A stretch of DNA of 64,000 nucleotides, taken from NCBI GenBank assembly GCA_019054805.1, contig JAHQIY010000002.1, positions 9,238,001-9,302,000 of the forward strand, in the 5' to 3' direction. Below the pieces are notes generated by a model. It was given only the letters and a program-made list of their open reading frames with translations, made no database searches and was not told the origin of the DNA. The translations under genes and the position numbers were made by a program. Of the stretch, positions 43,868 through 57,400 are shown piece after piece (within the stretch, counting starts at the first letter, position 1; each line of letters starts with the position of its first letter). Source of the stretch: Brachionus manjavacas (Eukaryota > Rotifera > Eurotatoria > Ploima > Brachionidae).

Positions 43868-45098
43868 CCAGTACCCGTTTATTATTCAAGAAACAATTAT
43901 AAGAAGCGATTAAAATCATTCTATAACTTAAGAGAGAAAGAAGTTGATAGAGGAAAAAACTTAAATAAAAAAACAGATGATAGAGGTAAAATCCCTGTGT
44001 TACAGATGTAAAAAACCAGGTCACATTAAAGCAGATTGCAAAGTGAAATTGTTTAGCGGCGAGAACAATAACAAATCAAATTATGGAAGGAATCAGAACA
44101 AAGGAAAATGGAGCAACCCGAAGAAATCATACTTAGCAGAAGAAACGGAAGAACCAGAGTCAAACAATCGTAATCGTGATACTGAATACGTATACGTTTG
44201 CACAACAGGTAACTTACTGAGAATAAATGGTCTTGTAGACGGTAAACCAGTTAAGTTCGCTATCGACAGCGGATGCACAAGCTCTATTATTTCAAGAAAA
44301 ACTGTTAATAATTTTGGATTAAGAATTTTACCATCTAGTTTGAAAATTAAAACAGCTGATAATACAATAAGCATGGTAGTCGGCAAAACAGAAAAAATAA
44401 AACTGGACATTCAGGGTTATGTATGCTTTATGGAGTTTTTGATAATAGACCACGAGGATAACGATGGACTTTTAGGTCTCGATTGGTTTATGCAAACAGG
44501 TGCTAGTCTTAATCCTAGTCAAAAATTGATAAAATTTCCGAGCGATATAATCTTGATGAACTCGGATGAAGACGAAATGGATACACTGCTCACGGAAGAA
44601 GCGTGTAGTATCAAATTCGCTGATGATTTTGAACTGTCCGAGGACGAATGGCCTCTAGAAAAATCAAAAACTAAATTGGTTATTGAACCACAAGAGGACC
44701 TAAAAGATAATGACCTCAACCACTTCAGGCAAGCTATTGATGCTATAAAAGATAGATTCGCAGCAGAAGTAAGAGATCTTAAAAAATCTAATGTCGACAA
44801 GCATATCATTAAGCTAACAGAATACACCCCAATCTATATCAGACCATACAGAAAGTCTGTTATGGAAAGAGACTATATTAGGAAAGAAGTTCAGTCCATG
44901 CTCGAAAACGATATCATTGAAGAATCAAGCTCACCATGGTCGGCACCAGTTGTTTTGATGCCCAAAAAAGACGGCTCGAAAAGGTTTTGTGTCGATTACA
45001 GAAAGTTAAACCAGAAGACGGTAAATGAAAATTGGCCTCTTCCAAGAATTGACGACATTCTCAGACGTTTAAGTGGCTCAATATACTTCAACACTTGA
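43868..45098 (+). pseudogene. family 3 nucleocapsid, protease and RT front
   Basis: After a broken stretch to 43976, a 373-codon frame runs 43977-45098. It has one CCHC knuckle (C8-x2-C11-x4-H16-x4-C21 in CYRCKKPGHIKADC), an aspartic protease with D97-S-G and GLLGLDW about 65 residues later, and the start of RT (SPWSAPVVLMPKKDGSKRF, DYRKLNQKT). A small deletion near 45090 throws the frame before LDLTSGYWQ. The protease site is D-S-G rather than D-T-G, which is common in this class. Confidence 0.88.
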
Positions 45099-45884
45099 CT
45101 TGACGTCTGGCTACTGGCAAGTAGAGATGCACCCAAATTCGAAGGATAAAACAGCATTCTCCACTCCAGACGGACATTACCAATTTAAAAGGTTACCTTT
45201 TGGATTAAAAAATGCCCCAGCTCAATTCAGCAGAATGATGCACAGGCTATTTGACAATAAAATGTTTGTAGAGGTATACCTTGACAATATCATTATTCAC
45301 TCGAAAGCAATAAAAGAACACCTAGAGCATCTGATAGAAGTAGGAAACATTCTTAGAAAAGCAGAACTTAAGATTAAACCAAACAAATGCATTTGGTTCG
45401 CCAAAAAAGTAAAAGTTCTTGGTCATTTAGTATCTGGATCGATAATAGAAATGGATCCAGCTAAACTTGAGACTATCAATAAAAGGAACCCTTCCCAAAA
45501 CGTAAGGCAGGTTCAATGTTTTCTAGGTTTATGTGGTTATTGTAGGATTTTCGTAAAAGATTTTGCAAAAATTGCAAAACCATTGTACGAATTAGTAAAA
45601 AAAGATATTAAATTAGAATGGGGAAAGCCTCAACATGAATCGTTTGAAAATCTAAAATTGATCGTGACGTCAGAACCTGTCCTTGGACAACCTGATTGGA
45701 ATCGAAAATCTATACTTCATTGCGACGCCTCAGGTTATGCGATGGGCGCTATTCTAGCACAAATTGATGAAAATGGAAAGGAGTATGTATGCGCTTACGC
45801 GTCACTACTACTCAAAGGTGCCGAAATTCATTACAGCAGCTCTGAAAGAGAATGTTTGACAGTTGTGTACGCAATTAACTCGCC
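45073..45884 (+). pseudogene. family 3 RT and RNase H (truncated, active site changed)
   Basis: RT palm and thumb: LDLTSGYWQVEMHPNS, FGLKNAPAQFSRMM, and the catalytic motif as YLDN instead of YLDD (residues 69-72 of this frame). It continues with LGHLVSG, FLGLCGYCRIFVKDF and RNase H (HCDASGYAMGAIL, SSSERECLTVV). The coding sequence ends at about 45884, where satellite begins. The last ~10 codons of the open frame are satellite. Both the Asn change and the truncation make it inactive. Confidence 0.88.
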
Positions 45885-46156
45885 TTACAGGCTTTTGAGT
45901 AGGATATGGTAAAACAATTTCATAACTTGTACGAGAAAAGGTAATTTGTTTAACAATATTTTTTTCAAAAGTCTAATTTCAATCTTGAGATTAATTTATT
46001 ACCTTAACGAGTTTAAAAAATTAGGCTTTTGAGTAGGAAATGGTTAAACATTTTCATGACTTGTACGAGAGAAGTGAAATTGAATTACTATATTTTTTTC
46101 AAAATTCTAATTTCAATCTTGAGATTAATTTATTAACTTAAAGAGTTTAAAAAATT

Positions 46157-49125
46157 AGGCTTTTGAGTAGGAAATGGTTAAACAATTTCATGACTTGTAC
46201 GAGAGAAGTGAAATTGAATTACTATATTTTTTTCAAAATTCTAATTTCAATCTTGAGATTAATTTATTAACTTAAAGAGTTTAAAAAAATCAGGCTTTTG
46301 AGTAGGATATGGTTAAACAATTTCATAACTTGTACGAGAAAAGGTAATTTGTTTAACAATATTTTTTTCAAAAGTCTAATTTCAATCTTGAGATTAATTT
46401 ATTAACTTAAAGACTTTAAAAAAATCAGGCTTTTGAGTAGGATATGGTAAAACAATTTCATAACTTGTACGAGAAAAGGTTAATTGTTTAACAATATTTT
46501 TTTCAAAAGTCTAATTTCAATCTTGAGATTAATTTATTAACTTAAAGAGTTTAAAAAAAACAGGCTTTTGAGAAGGATATGTTATAACAATTTCATTACA
46601 TACATGAGAGAAGTGAAATTGAATTACTATATTTTTTTCAAAAGTCTAATTTCAATCTTGAGATTAATTTTTTAACTTAAAGAGTTTAAAAAAATCAGGC
46701 TTTTGAGTAGGATATGGTTAAACAATTTCATAACTTGTACGAGAAGAGGTAATTTGTTTAACAATATTTTTTTCAAAAGTCTAATTTCAATCTTGAGATT
46801 AATTTATTAACTTAACGAGTTTAAAATAATCAGGCTTTTGAGGAGGATATGGTAAAACAATTTCATAACTTGTACGAGAAGAGGTAATTTGTTTAACAAT
46901 ATTTTTTTCAAAAGTCTAATTTCAATCTTGAGATTAATTTATTAACTTAAAGAGTTTAAAAAAATCAGGCTTTTGAGGAGGATATGGTAAAACAATTTCA
47001 TAACTTGTACGAGAAAAGGTAATTTGTTTAACAATATTTTTTTCAAAATTCTAATTTCAATATAGAGATTAATTTATTACCTTAACGAGTTTAAAAAAAT
47101 TAGGCTTTTGAGTAGGAAATGGTTAAACAATTTCATGACTTGTACGAGAGAAGTGAAATTGAATTACTATATTTTTTTCAAAATTCTAATTTCAATCTTG
47201 AGATTAATTTATTATTTTAAAGAGTTTAAAAAAATCAGGCTTTTGAGTAGGATATGGTTAAACAATTTCATAACTTGTACGAGAAAAGGTAAATTGTTTA
47301 ACAATATTTTTTTCAAAAGTCTAATTTCAATCTTGAGATTAATTTATTAACTTAAAGACTTTAAAAAAATCAGGCTTTTGAGTAGGATATGGTAAAACAA
47401 TTTCATAACTTGTACGAGAAAAGGTTAATTGTTTAACAATATTTTTTTCAAAAGTCTAATTTCAATCTTGAGATTAATTTATTAACTTAAAGAGTTTAAA
47501 AAAAACAGGATTTTGAGAAGGATATGTTTAAACAATTTCATTACATACATGAGAGAAGTGAAATTGAATTACTATATTTTTTTCAAAAGTCTAATTTCAA
47601 TCTTGAGATTAATTTTTTAACTTAAAGAGTTTAAAAAAATCAGGCTTTTGAGTAGGATATGGTTAAACAATTTCATAACTTGTACGAGAAGAGGTAATTT
47701 GTTTAACAATATTTTTTTCAAAAGTCTAATTTCAATCTTGAGATTAATTTATTACCTTAACGAGTTTAAAAAAATTAGGCTTTTGAGTAGGAAATGGTTA
47801 AACAATTTCATGACTTGTACGAGAGAAGTGAAATTGAATTACTATATTTTTTTCAAAATTCTAATTTCAATCTTGAGATTAATTTATTAACTTAAAGAGT
47901 TTAAAAAAATCAGGCTTTTGAGTAGGATATGGTTAAACAATTTCATAACTTGTACGAGAAAAGGTAAATTGTTTAACAATATTTTTTTCAAAAGTCTAAT
48001 TTCAATCTTGAGATTAATTTATTAACTTAAAGACTTTAAAAAAATCAGGCTTTTGAGTAGGATATGGTAAAACAATTTCATAACTTGTACGAGAAAAGGT
48101 TAATTGTTTAACAATATTTTTTTCAAAAGTCTAATTTCAATCTTGAGATTAATTTATTAACTTAAAGAGTTTAAAAAAAACAGGCTTTTGAGAAGGATAT
48201 GTTTAAACAATTTCATTACATACATGAGAGAAGTGAAATTGAATTACTATATTTTTTTCAAAAGTCTAATTTCAATCTTGAGATTAATTTTTTAACTTAA
48301 AGAGTTTAAAAAAATCAGGCTTTTGAGTAGGATATGGTTAAACAATTTCATAACTTGTACGAGAAGAGGTAATTTGTTTAACAATATTTTTTTCAAAGTC
48401 TAATTTCAATCTTGAGATTAATTTATTACCTTAACTAGTTTAAAAAATTAGGCTTTTGAGTAGGAAATGGTTAAACAATTTCATGACTTGTACGAGAGAA
48501 GTGAAATTGAATTACTATATTTTTTTCAAAATTCTAATTTCAATCTTGAGATTAATTTATTAACTTAAAGAGTTTAAAAAAATCAGGCTTTTGAGTAGGA
48601 TATGGTTAAACAATTTCATAACTTGTACGAGAAAAGGTAAATTGTTTAACAATATTTTTTTCAAAAGTCTAATTTCAATCTTGAGATTAATTTATTAACT
48701 TAAAGACTTTAAAAAAATCAGGCTTTTGAGTAGGATATGGTAAAACAATTTCATAACTTGTACGAGAAAAGGTTAATTGTTTAACAATATTTTTTTCAAA
48801 AGTCTAATTTCAATCTTGAGATTAATTTATTAACTTAAAGAGTTTAAAAAAACAGGCTTTTGAGAAGGATATGTTTAAACAATTTCATTACATACATGAG
48901 AGAAGTGAAATTGAATTACTATATTTTTTTCAAAAGTCTAATTTCAATCTTGAGATTAATTTTTTAACTTAAAGAGTTTAAAAAAATCAGGCTTTTGAGT
49001 AGGATATGGTTAAACAATTTCATAACTTGTACGAGAAGAGGTAATTTGTTTAACAATATTTTTTTCAAAAGTCTAATTTCAATCTTGAGATTAATTTATT
49101 AACTTAACGAGTTTAAAATAATCAG
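46157..49125. repeat. five-monomer higher-order repeat (~675 bp)
   Basis: The monomer order A-B-C-D-E recurs starting at 46157, 47102, 47777 and about 48450. A has AGGAAATGG and CATGACTTG; C has AAAGACTTT; D has GAGAAGGATATG and CATTACATAC; E has AATTTTTTAAC. The last three starts are 673-675 bases apart. Confidence 0.8.
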
Positions 49126-51430
49126 GCTTTTGAGGAGGATATGGTAAAACAATTTCATCACTTGTACGAGAAAAGGTAAATTGTTTAACAATATTTTTTT
49201 CAAAAAGTCTAATTTCAATCTTGAGATAAATTAATTAACTTAAAGAGTTTAAAAAAATCAGGCTTTTGAGTAAGATATGGTTAAACAATTTCATAACTTG
49301 TACGAGAAAAGGTAAATTGTTTAACAATATTTTTTTCAAAAAGTCTAATTTCAATCTTGAGATTAATTTATTAACTTAAAGAGTTTAAAAAAATCAGGCT
49401 TTTTGAGTAGGATATGTTAAAAAACATTTTCATAACTTGTACGAGAAAAGGTAAATTGTTTAACAATATTTTTTCAAAAGTCTAATTTCAATCTTGAGAT
49501 TAATTTATTAACTTAAAGAGTTTAAAAAAATTAGGCTTTTGAGTAGGAAATGGTTAAACATTTTCATGACTTGTACGAGAGAAGTGAAATTGAATTACTA
49601 TATTTTTTTCAAAAGTCTAATTTCAATCTTGAGATTAATTTATTAACTTAAAGAGTTTAAAAAAATCAGGCTTTTGAGTAAGATATGGTTAAACAATTTC
49701 ATAACTTGTACGAGAAAAGGTAAATTGTTTAACAATATTTTTTTCAAAAGTCTAATTTCAATCTTGAGATTAATTTATTAACTTAAAGAGTTTAAAAAAA
49801 TCAGGCTTTTGAGTAGGATATGTTAAAAAACATTTTCATAACTTGTACGAGAAAAGGTAAATTGTTTAACAATATTTTTTTCAAAAGTCTAATTTCAATC
49901 TTGAGATAAATTAATTAACTTAAAGAGTTTAAAAAAATCAGGCTTTTGAGTAAGATATGGTTAAACAATTTCATAACTTGTACGAGAAAAGGTAAATTGT
50001 TTAACAATATTTTTTTCAAAAGTCTAATTTCAATCTTGAGATTAATTTATTAACTTAAAGAGTTTAAAAAAATCAGGCTTTTTGAGTAGGATATGTTAAA
50101 AAACATTTTCATAACTTGTACGAGAAAAGGTAAATTGTTTAACAATATTTTTCAAAAGTCTAATTTCAATCTTGAGATTAATTTATTAACTTAAAGAGTT
50201 TAAAAAAATTAGGCTTTTGAGTAGGAAATGGTTAAACATTTTCATGACTTGTACGAGAGAAGTGAAATTGAATTACTATATTTTTTTCAAAAGTCTAATT
50301 TCAATCTTGAGATTAATTTATTAACTTAACGAGTTTAAAATAATCAGGCTTTTGAGGAGGATATGGTAAAACAATTTCATCACTTGTACGAGAAAAGGTA
50401 AATTGTTTAACAATATTTTTTTCAAAAGTCTAATTTCAATCTTGAGATAAATTAATTAACTTAAAGAGTTTAAAAAAATCAGGCTTTTGAGTAAGATATG
50501 GTTAAACAATTTCATAACTTGTACGAGAAAAGGTAAATTGTTTAACAATATTTTTTTCAAAAGTCTAATTTCAATCTTGAGATTAATTTATTAACTTAAA
50601 GAGTTTAAAAAAATCAGGCTTTTTGAGTAGGATATGTTAAAAAACATTTTCATAACTTGTACGAGAAAAGGTAAATTGTTTAACAATATTTTTTCAAAAG
50701 TCTAATTTCAATCTTGAGATTAATTTATTAACTTAAAGAGTTTAAAAAAATTAGGCTTTTGAGTAGGAAATGGTTAAACATTTTCATGACTTGTACGAGA
50801 GAAGTGAAATTGAATTACTATATTTTTTTCAAAAGTCTAATTTCAATCTTGAGATTAATTTATTAACTTAACGAGTTTAAAATAATCAGGCTTTTGAGGA
50901 GGATATGGTAAAACAATTTCATCACTTATACGAGAAAAGGTAAATTGTTTAACAATATTTTTTTCAAAAGTCTAATTTCAATCTTGAGATAAATTAATTA
51001 ACTTAAAGAGTTTAAAAAAATCAGGCTTTTGAGTAAGATATGGTTAAACAATTTCATAACTTGTACGAGAAAAGGTAAATTGTTTAACAATATTTTTTTC
51101 AAAAGTCTAATTTCAATCTTGAGATTAATTTATTAACTTAAAGAGTTTAAAAAAATCAGGCTTTTGAGTAGGATATGTTAAAAAACATTTTCATAACTTG
51201 TACGAGAAAAGGTAAATTGTTTAACAATATTTTTTTCAAAAGTCTAATTTCAATCTTGAGATTAATTTATTAACTTAAAGAGTTTAAAAAAATTAGGCTT
51301 TTGAGTAGGAAATGGTTAAACATTTTCATGACTTGTACGAGAGAAGTGAAATTGAATTACTATATTTTTTTCAAAATTCTAATTTCAATCTTGAGATTAA
51401 TTTATTAACTTAAAGAGTTTAAAAAAATTA
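49125..51430. repeat. four-monomer higher-order repeat (~540 bp)
   Basis: The order F (GAGGAGGATATGG...CATCACTT), G (AGATAAATTAATTAAC, GTAAGATATGG), H (GGATATGTTAAAAAACATTT) and A-like (AGGAAATGG) recurs at about 49125, 50348 and 50888, with partial G-H repeats between 49667 and 50213. Confidence 0.75.
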
Positions 51431-54400
51431 GGCTTTTGAGTAGGAAATGGTTAAACAATTTCATAACTTGTACGAGAGAAGTGAAATTGAATTACTATAT
51501 TTTTTTCAAAATTCTAATTTCAATCTTGAGATTAATTTATTAACTTAAAGAGTTTAAAAAAATCAGGCTTTTGAGTAGGATATGGTTAAACAATTTCATA
51601 ACTTGTACGAGAAAAGGTAATTTGTTTAACAATATTTTTTTCAAAATTCTAATTTCAATATAGAGATTCATTTATTACCTTAACGAGTTTAAAAAAATTA
51701 GGCTTTTGAGTAGGAAATGGTTAAACAATTTCATGACTTGTACGAGAGAAGTGAAATTGAATTACTATATTTTTTTCAAAATTCTAATTTCAATCTTGAG
51801 ATTAATTTATTAACTTAAAGAGTTTAAAAAAATCAGGCTTTTGAGTAGGATATGGTTAAACAATTTCATAACTTGTACGAGAAGAGGTAATTTGTTTAAC
51901 AATATTTTTTTCAAAAGTCTAATTTCAATCTTGAGATTAATTTATTAACTTAACGAGTTTAAAAAAATCAGGCTTTTGAGTAGGATATGGTAAAACAATT
52001 TCATAACTTGTACGAGAAAAGGTAAATTGTTTAACAATATTTTTTTCAAAAGTCTAATTTCAATCTTGAGATTAATTTATTAACTTAAAGAGTTTAAAAA
52101 AAACAGGCTTTTGAGAAGGATATGTTTAAACAATTTCATTACATACATGAGAGAAGTGAAATTGAATTACTATATTTTTTTCAAAAGTCTAATTTCAATC
52201 TTGAGATTAATTTTTTAACTTAAAGAGTTTAAAAAAATCAGGCTTTTGAGTAGGATATGGTTAAACAATTTCATAACTTGTACGAGAAGAGGTAATTTGT
52301 TTAACAATATTTTTTTCAAAAGTCTAATTTCAATCTTGAGATTAATTTATTAACTTAACGAGTTTAAAATAATCAGGCTTTTGAGGAGGATATGGTAAAA
52401 CAATTTCATCACTTGTACGAGAAAAGGTAAATTGTTTAACAATATTTTTTTCAAAAAGTCTAATTTCAATCTTGAGATAAATTAATTAACTTAAAGAGTT
52501 TAAAAAAATCAGGCTTTTTGAGTAAGATATGGTTAAACAATTTCATAACTTGTACGAGAAAAGGTAAATTGTTTAACAATATTTTTTTCAAAAGTCTAAT
52601 TTCAATCTTGAGATTAATTTATTAACTTAAAGAGTTTAAAAAAATCAGGCTTTTGAGTAGGATATGGTTAAACAATTTCATAACTTGTACGAGAAGAGGT
52701 AATTTGTTTAACAATATTTTTTTCAAAAGTCTAATTTCTATATTGAGATTTATTTATTAACTTAACGAGTTTAAAAAAATCAGGCTTTTGAGTAGGATAT
52801 GGTAAAACAATTTCATAACTTGTACGAGAAAAGGTAAATTGTTTAACAATATTTTTTTCAAAAGTCTAATTTCAATCTTGAGATTAATTTATTAACTTAA
52901 AGAGTTTAAAAAAATCAGGCTTTTGAGTAGGATATGGTAAAACAATTTCATAACTTGTACGAGAAAAGGTAAATTGTTTAACAATATTTTTTTCAAAAGT
53001 CTAATTTCAATCTTGAGATTAATTTATTAACTTAAAGAGTTTAAAAAAAACAGGCTTTTGAGAAGGATATGTTTAAACAATTTCATTACATACATGAGAG
53101 AAGTGAAATTGAATTACTATATTTTTTTCAAAATTCTAATTTCAATCTTGAGATTAATTTATTAACTTAAAGAGTTTAAAAAAATTAGGCTTTTGAGTAG
53201 GAAATGGTTAAACAATTTCATAACTTGTACGAGAGAAGTGAAATTGAATTACTATATTTTTTTCAAAATTCTAATTTCAATCTTGAGATTAATTTATTAA
53301 CTTAAAGAGTTTAAAAAAATCAGGCTTTTGAGTAGGATATGGTTAAACAATTTCATAACTTGTACGAGAAAAGGTAAATTGTTTAACAATATTTTTTTCA
53401 AAAGTCTAATTTCAATCTTGAGATTAATTTATTAACTTAAAGAGTTTAAAAAAATCAGGCTTTTGAGTAGGATATGGTTAAACAATTTCATAACTTGTAC
53501 GAGAAGAGGTAATTTGTTTAACAATATTTTTTTCAAAAGTCTAATTTCTATATTGAGATTTATTTATTAACTTAACGAGTTTAAAAAAATCAGGCTTTTG
53601 AGTAGGATATGGTAAAACAATTTCATAACTTGTACGAGAAAAGGTAAATTGTTTAACAATATTTTTTTCAAAAGTCTAATTTCAATCTTGAGATTAATTT
53701 ATTAACTTAAAGAGTTTAAAAAAATCAGGCTTTTGAGTAGGATATGGTAAAACAATTTCATAACTTGTACGAGAAAAGGTAAATTGTTTAACAATATTTT
53801 TTTCAAAAGTCTAATTTCAATCTTGAGATTAATTTATTAACTTAAAGAGTTTAAAAAAAACAGGCTTTTGAGAAGGATATGTTTAAACAATTTCATTACA
53901 TACATGAGAGAAGTGAAATTGAATTACTATATTTTTTTCAAAATTCTAATTTCAATCTTGAGATTAATTTATTAACTTAAAGAGTTTAAAAAAATCAGGC
54001 TTTTGAGTAGGATATGGTTAAACAATTTCATAACTTGTATTAGAGAAGAGAAATTGTTCAGCTAAATTTAATGAAAAAGTCTAATTTTAATATAGAGCTT
54101 AATTTATTTACTTTACGAGTTTTAAAAAAAACGGCTTCTGAGTAGGATATGGTTAAACAATTTCATTACATACATGAGAGAAGTGAAATTGAATTACTAT
54201 ATTTTTTTCAAAAGTCTAATTTCAATCTTGAGATTAATTTATTAACTAAAAGAGTTTAAAAAAATCAGGCTTTTGAGCGGGATATGGTTAAACAATTTCA
54301 TGACTTGTACGGGAAAAGGTAAATTGTTTAACAATATTTTTTTCAAAAGTCTAATTTTAATCTTGAGATAAATTTATTAACTTGAAGAGTTTAAAAAAAT

Positions 54401-57400
54401 CAGGCTTTTGAGGAGGATATGGTAAAACAATTACATTACTTGTACGAGAAAAGGTTAATTGTTTAACAATATTTTTCTCAAAAGTCTAATTTCAATCTTG
54501 AGATTAATTTATTAACTTAAAGAGTTTAAAAAAATCAGGCTTTTGAGTAGGATATGGTTAAACAATTTCATAACCTGTATTAGAGAAGAGAAATTGTTCA
54601 GCTAAATTTAATGAAAAAGTCTAATTTTAATATAGAGCTTAATTTATTTACTTTACGAGTTTTAAAAAAACGGCTTCTGAGTAGGATATGGTTAAACAAT
54701 TTCATTACATACATGAGAGAAGTGAAATTGAATTACTATATTTTTTTCAAAATTCTAATTTCAATCTTGAGATTAATTTATTAACTTAAAGAGTTTAAAA
54801 AATCAGGCTTTTTGAGTAGGATATGGTTAAACAATTTCATAACTTGTACGAGAAGAGGTAATTTGTTTAACAATATTTTTTTCAAAAGTCTAATTTCAAT
54901 CTTGAGATTAATTTATTAACTTAACGAGTTTAAAAAAATCAGGCTTTTGAGTAGGATATGGTAAAACAATTTCATAACTTGTACGAGAAAAGGTAAATTG
55001 TTTAACAATATTTTTTTCAAAAGTCTAATTTCAATCTTGAGATTAATTTATTAACTTAACGAGTTTAAAATAATCAGGCTTTTGAGGAGGATATGGTAAA
55101 ACAATTTCATCACTTGTACGAGAAAAGGTAAATTGTTTAACAATATTTTTTTCAAAAGTCTAATTTCAATCTTGAGATAAATTAATTAACTTAAAGAGTT
55201 TAAAAAAATCAGGCTTTTGAGTAAGATATGGTTAAACAATTTCATAACTTGTACGAGAAAAGGTAAATTATTTAACAATATTTTTTTCAAAAGTCTAATT
55301 TCTATATTGAGATTTATTTATTAACTTAACGAGTTTAAAAAAATCAGGCTTTTGAGTAGGATATGGTAAAACAATTTCATAACTTGTACGAGAAAAGGTA
55401 AATTGTTTAACAATATTTTTTTCAAAAGTCTAATTTCAATCTTGAGATTAATTTATTAACTTAAAGAGTTTAAAAAAATCAGGCTTTTGAGTAGGATATG
55501 GTTAAACAATTTCATAACTTGTATTAGAGAAGGTTAATTGTTGAGCTATATTTTTTTAAAAAGTCTAATTTCAATCTTGAGATTAATTTATTTACTTTAC
55601 GAGTTTTAAAAAAATCAGGCTTCTGAGTAGGATATGGTTAAACAATTTCATCACTTGTATGAGAGAAGTGAAATTGAATTACTATATTTTTTTCAAAAGT
55701 CTAATTTCAATCTTGAGATTAATTTATTAACTTAAAGAGTTTAAAAAATCAGGCTTTTGAGTAGGATATGGTTAAACAATTTCATAACTTGTACGAGAAA
55801 GAGGTAAATTTGTTTAACAATATTTTTTTCAAAAGTCTAATTTCAATCTTGAGATTAATTTATTAACTTAACGAGTTTAAAAAAATCAGGCTTTTGAGTA
55901 GGATATGGTAAAACAATTTCATAACTTGTACGAGAAAAGGTAAATTGTTTAACAATATTTTTTTCAAAAGTCTAATTTCAATCTTGAGATTAATTTATTA
56001 ACTTAAAGAGTTTAAAAAAATCAGGCTTTTGAGTAGGATATGGTTAAACAATTTCATAACTTGTACGAGAAGAGGTAAATTGTTTAACAATATTTTTTTC
56101 AAAAGTCTAATTTCAATCTTGAGATTAATTTATTAACTTAACGAGTTTAAAAAAATCAGGCTTTTGAGTAGGATATGGTTAAACAATTTCATAACTTGTA
56201 CGAGAAAAGTTAAATAGATTAACAATATTTTTTCAAAAGTCTAATTTCAATCTTGAGATTAATTTTTTAACTTAAAGAGTTTAAAAAAATCAGGCTTTTG
56301 AGGAGGATATGGTAAAACAATTTCATCACTTGTACGAGAAAAGGTAAATTGTTTAACAATATTTTTTTCAAAAGTCTAATTTCAATCTTGAGATAAATTA
56401 ATTAACTTAAAGAGTTTAAAAAAATCAGGCTTTTGAGTAGGATATGGTTAAACAATTTCATAACTTGTACGAGAAGAGGTAATTTGTTTAACAATATTTT
56501 TTTCAAAAGTCTAATTTCAATCTTGAGATTAATTTATTAACTTAACGAGTTTAAAATAATCAGGCTTTTGAGGAGGATATGGTAAAACAATTTCATCACT
56601 TGTACGAGAAAAGGTAAATTGTTTAACAATATTTTTTCAAAAGTCTAATTTCAATCTTGAGATAAATTAATTAACTTAAAGAGTTTAAAAAAATCAGGCT
56701 TTTGAGTAGGATATGGTTAAACAATTTCATAACTTGTACGAGAAAAGGTAAATTGTTTAACAATATTTTTTCAAAAGTCTAATTTCAATCTTGAGATTAA
56801 TTTATTAACTTAAAGAGTTTAAAAAAATCAGGCTTTTTGAGTAGGATATGGTAAAACAATTTCATAACTTGTACGAGAAAAGGTAAATTGTTTAACAATA
56901 TTTTTTTCAAAAGTCTAATTTCAATCTTGAGATTAATTTATTAACTTAAAGAGTTTAAAAAAATCAGGCTTTTGAGTAGGATATGGTTAAACAATTTCAT
57001 AACTTGTACGAGAAGAGGTAATTTGTTTAACAATATTTTTTTCAAAAGTCTAATTTCAATCTTGAGATTAATTTATTAACTTAACGAGTTTAAAATAATC
57101 AGGCTTTTGAGGAGGATATGGTAAAACAATTTCATCACTTGTACGAGAAAAGGTAAATTGTTTAATAACATATTTTTTTCAAAAGTCTAATTTCAATCTT
57201 GAGATTAATTTATTAACTTAAAGAGTTTAAAAAAATCAGGCTTTTTGAGTAGGATATGGTTAAACAATTTCATAACTGTATTAGAGAAGAGAAATTGTTC
57301 AGCTAAATTTAATGAAAAAGTCTAATTTTAATATAGAGCTTAATTTATTTACTTTACGAGTTTTAAAAAAAACGGCTTCTGAGTAGGATATGGTTAAACA

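Larger units (their letters stand above)
43150..45884 (+). mobile_element. Ty3/Gypsy family 3 fragment in the satellite
   Basis: Plus-strand fragment with gag, nucleocapsid, protease, RT and the first part of RNase H. It begins inside gag and ends inside RNase H, with satellite joined directly at both ends. There are no LTRs, primer site or target repeat. About 60 bases of a monomer are missing between the two flanks, so this is not a clean insertion. It differs in sequence from families 1 and 2 and lies on the opposite strand. Confidence 0.88.

Noticed and set aside
47108..47890. 80-codon ORFs in the satellite
   Set aside because: They repeat with the monomers and have no independent coding character.
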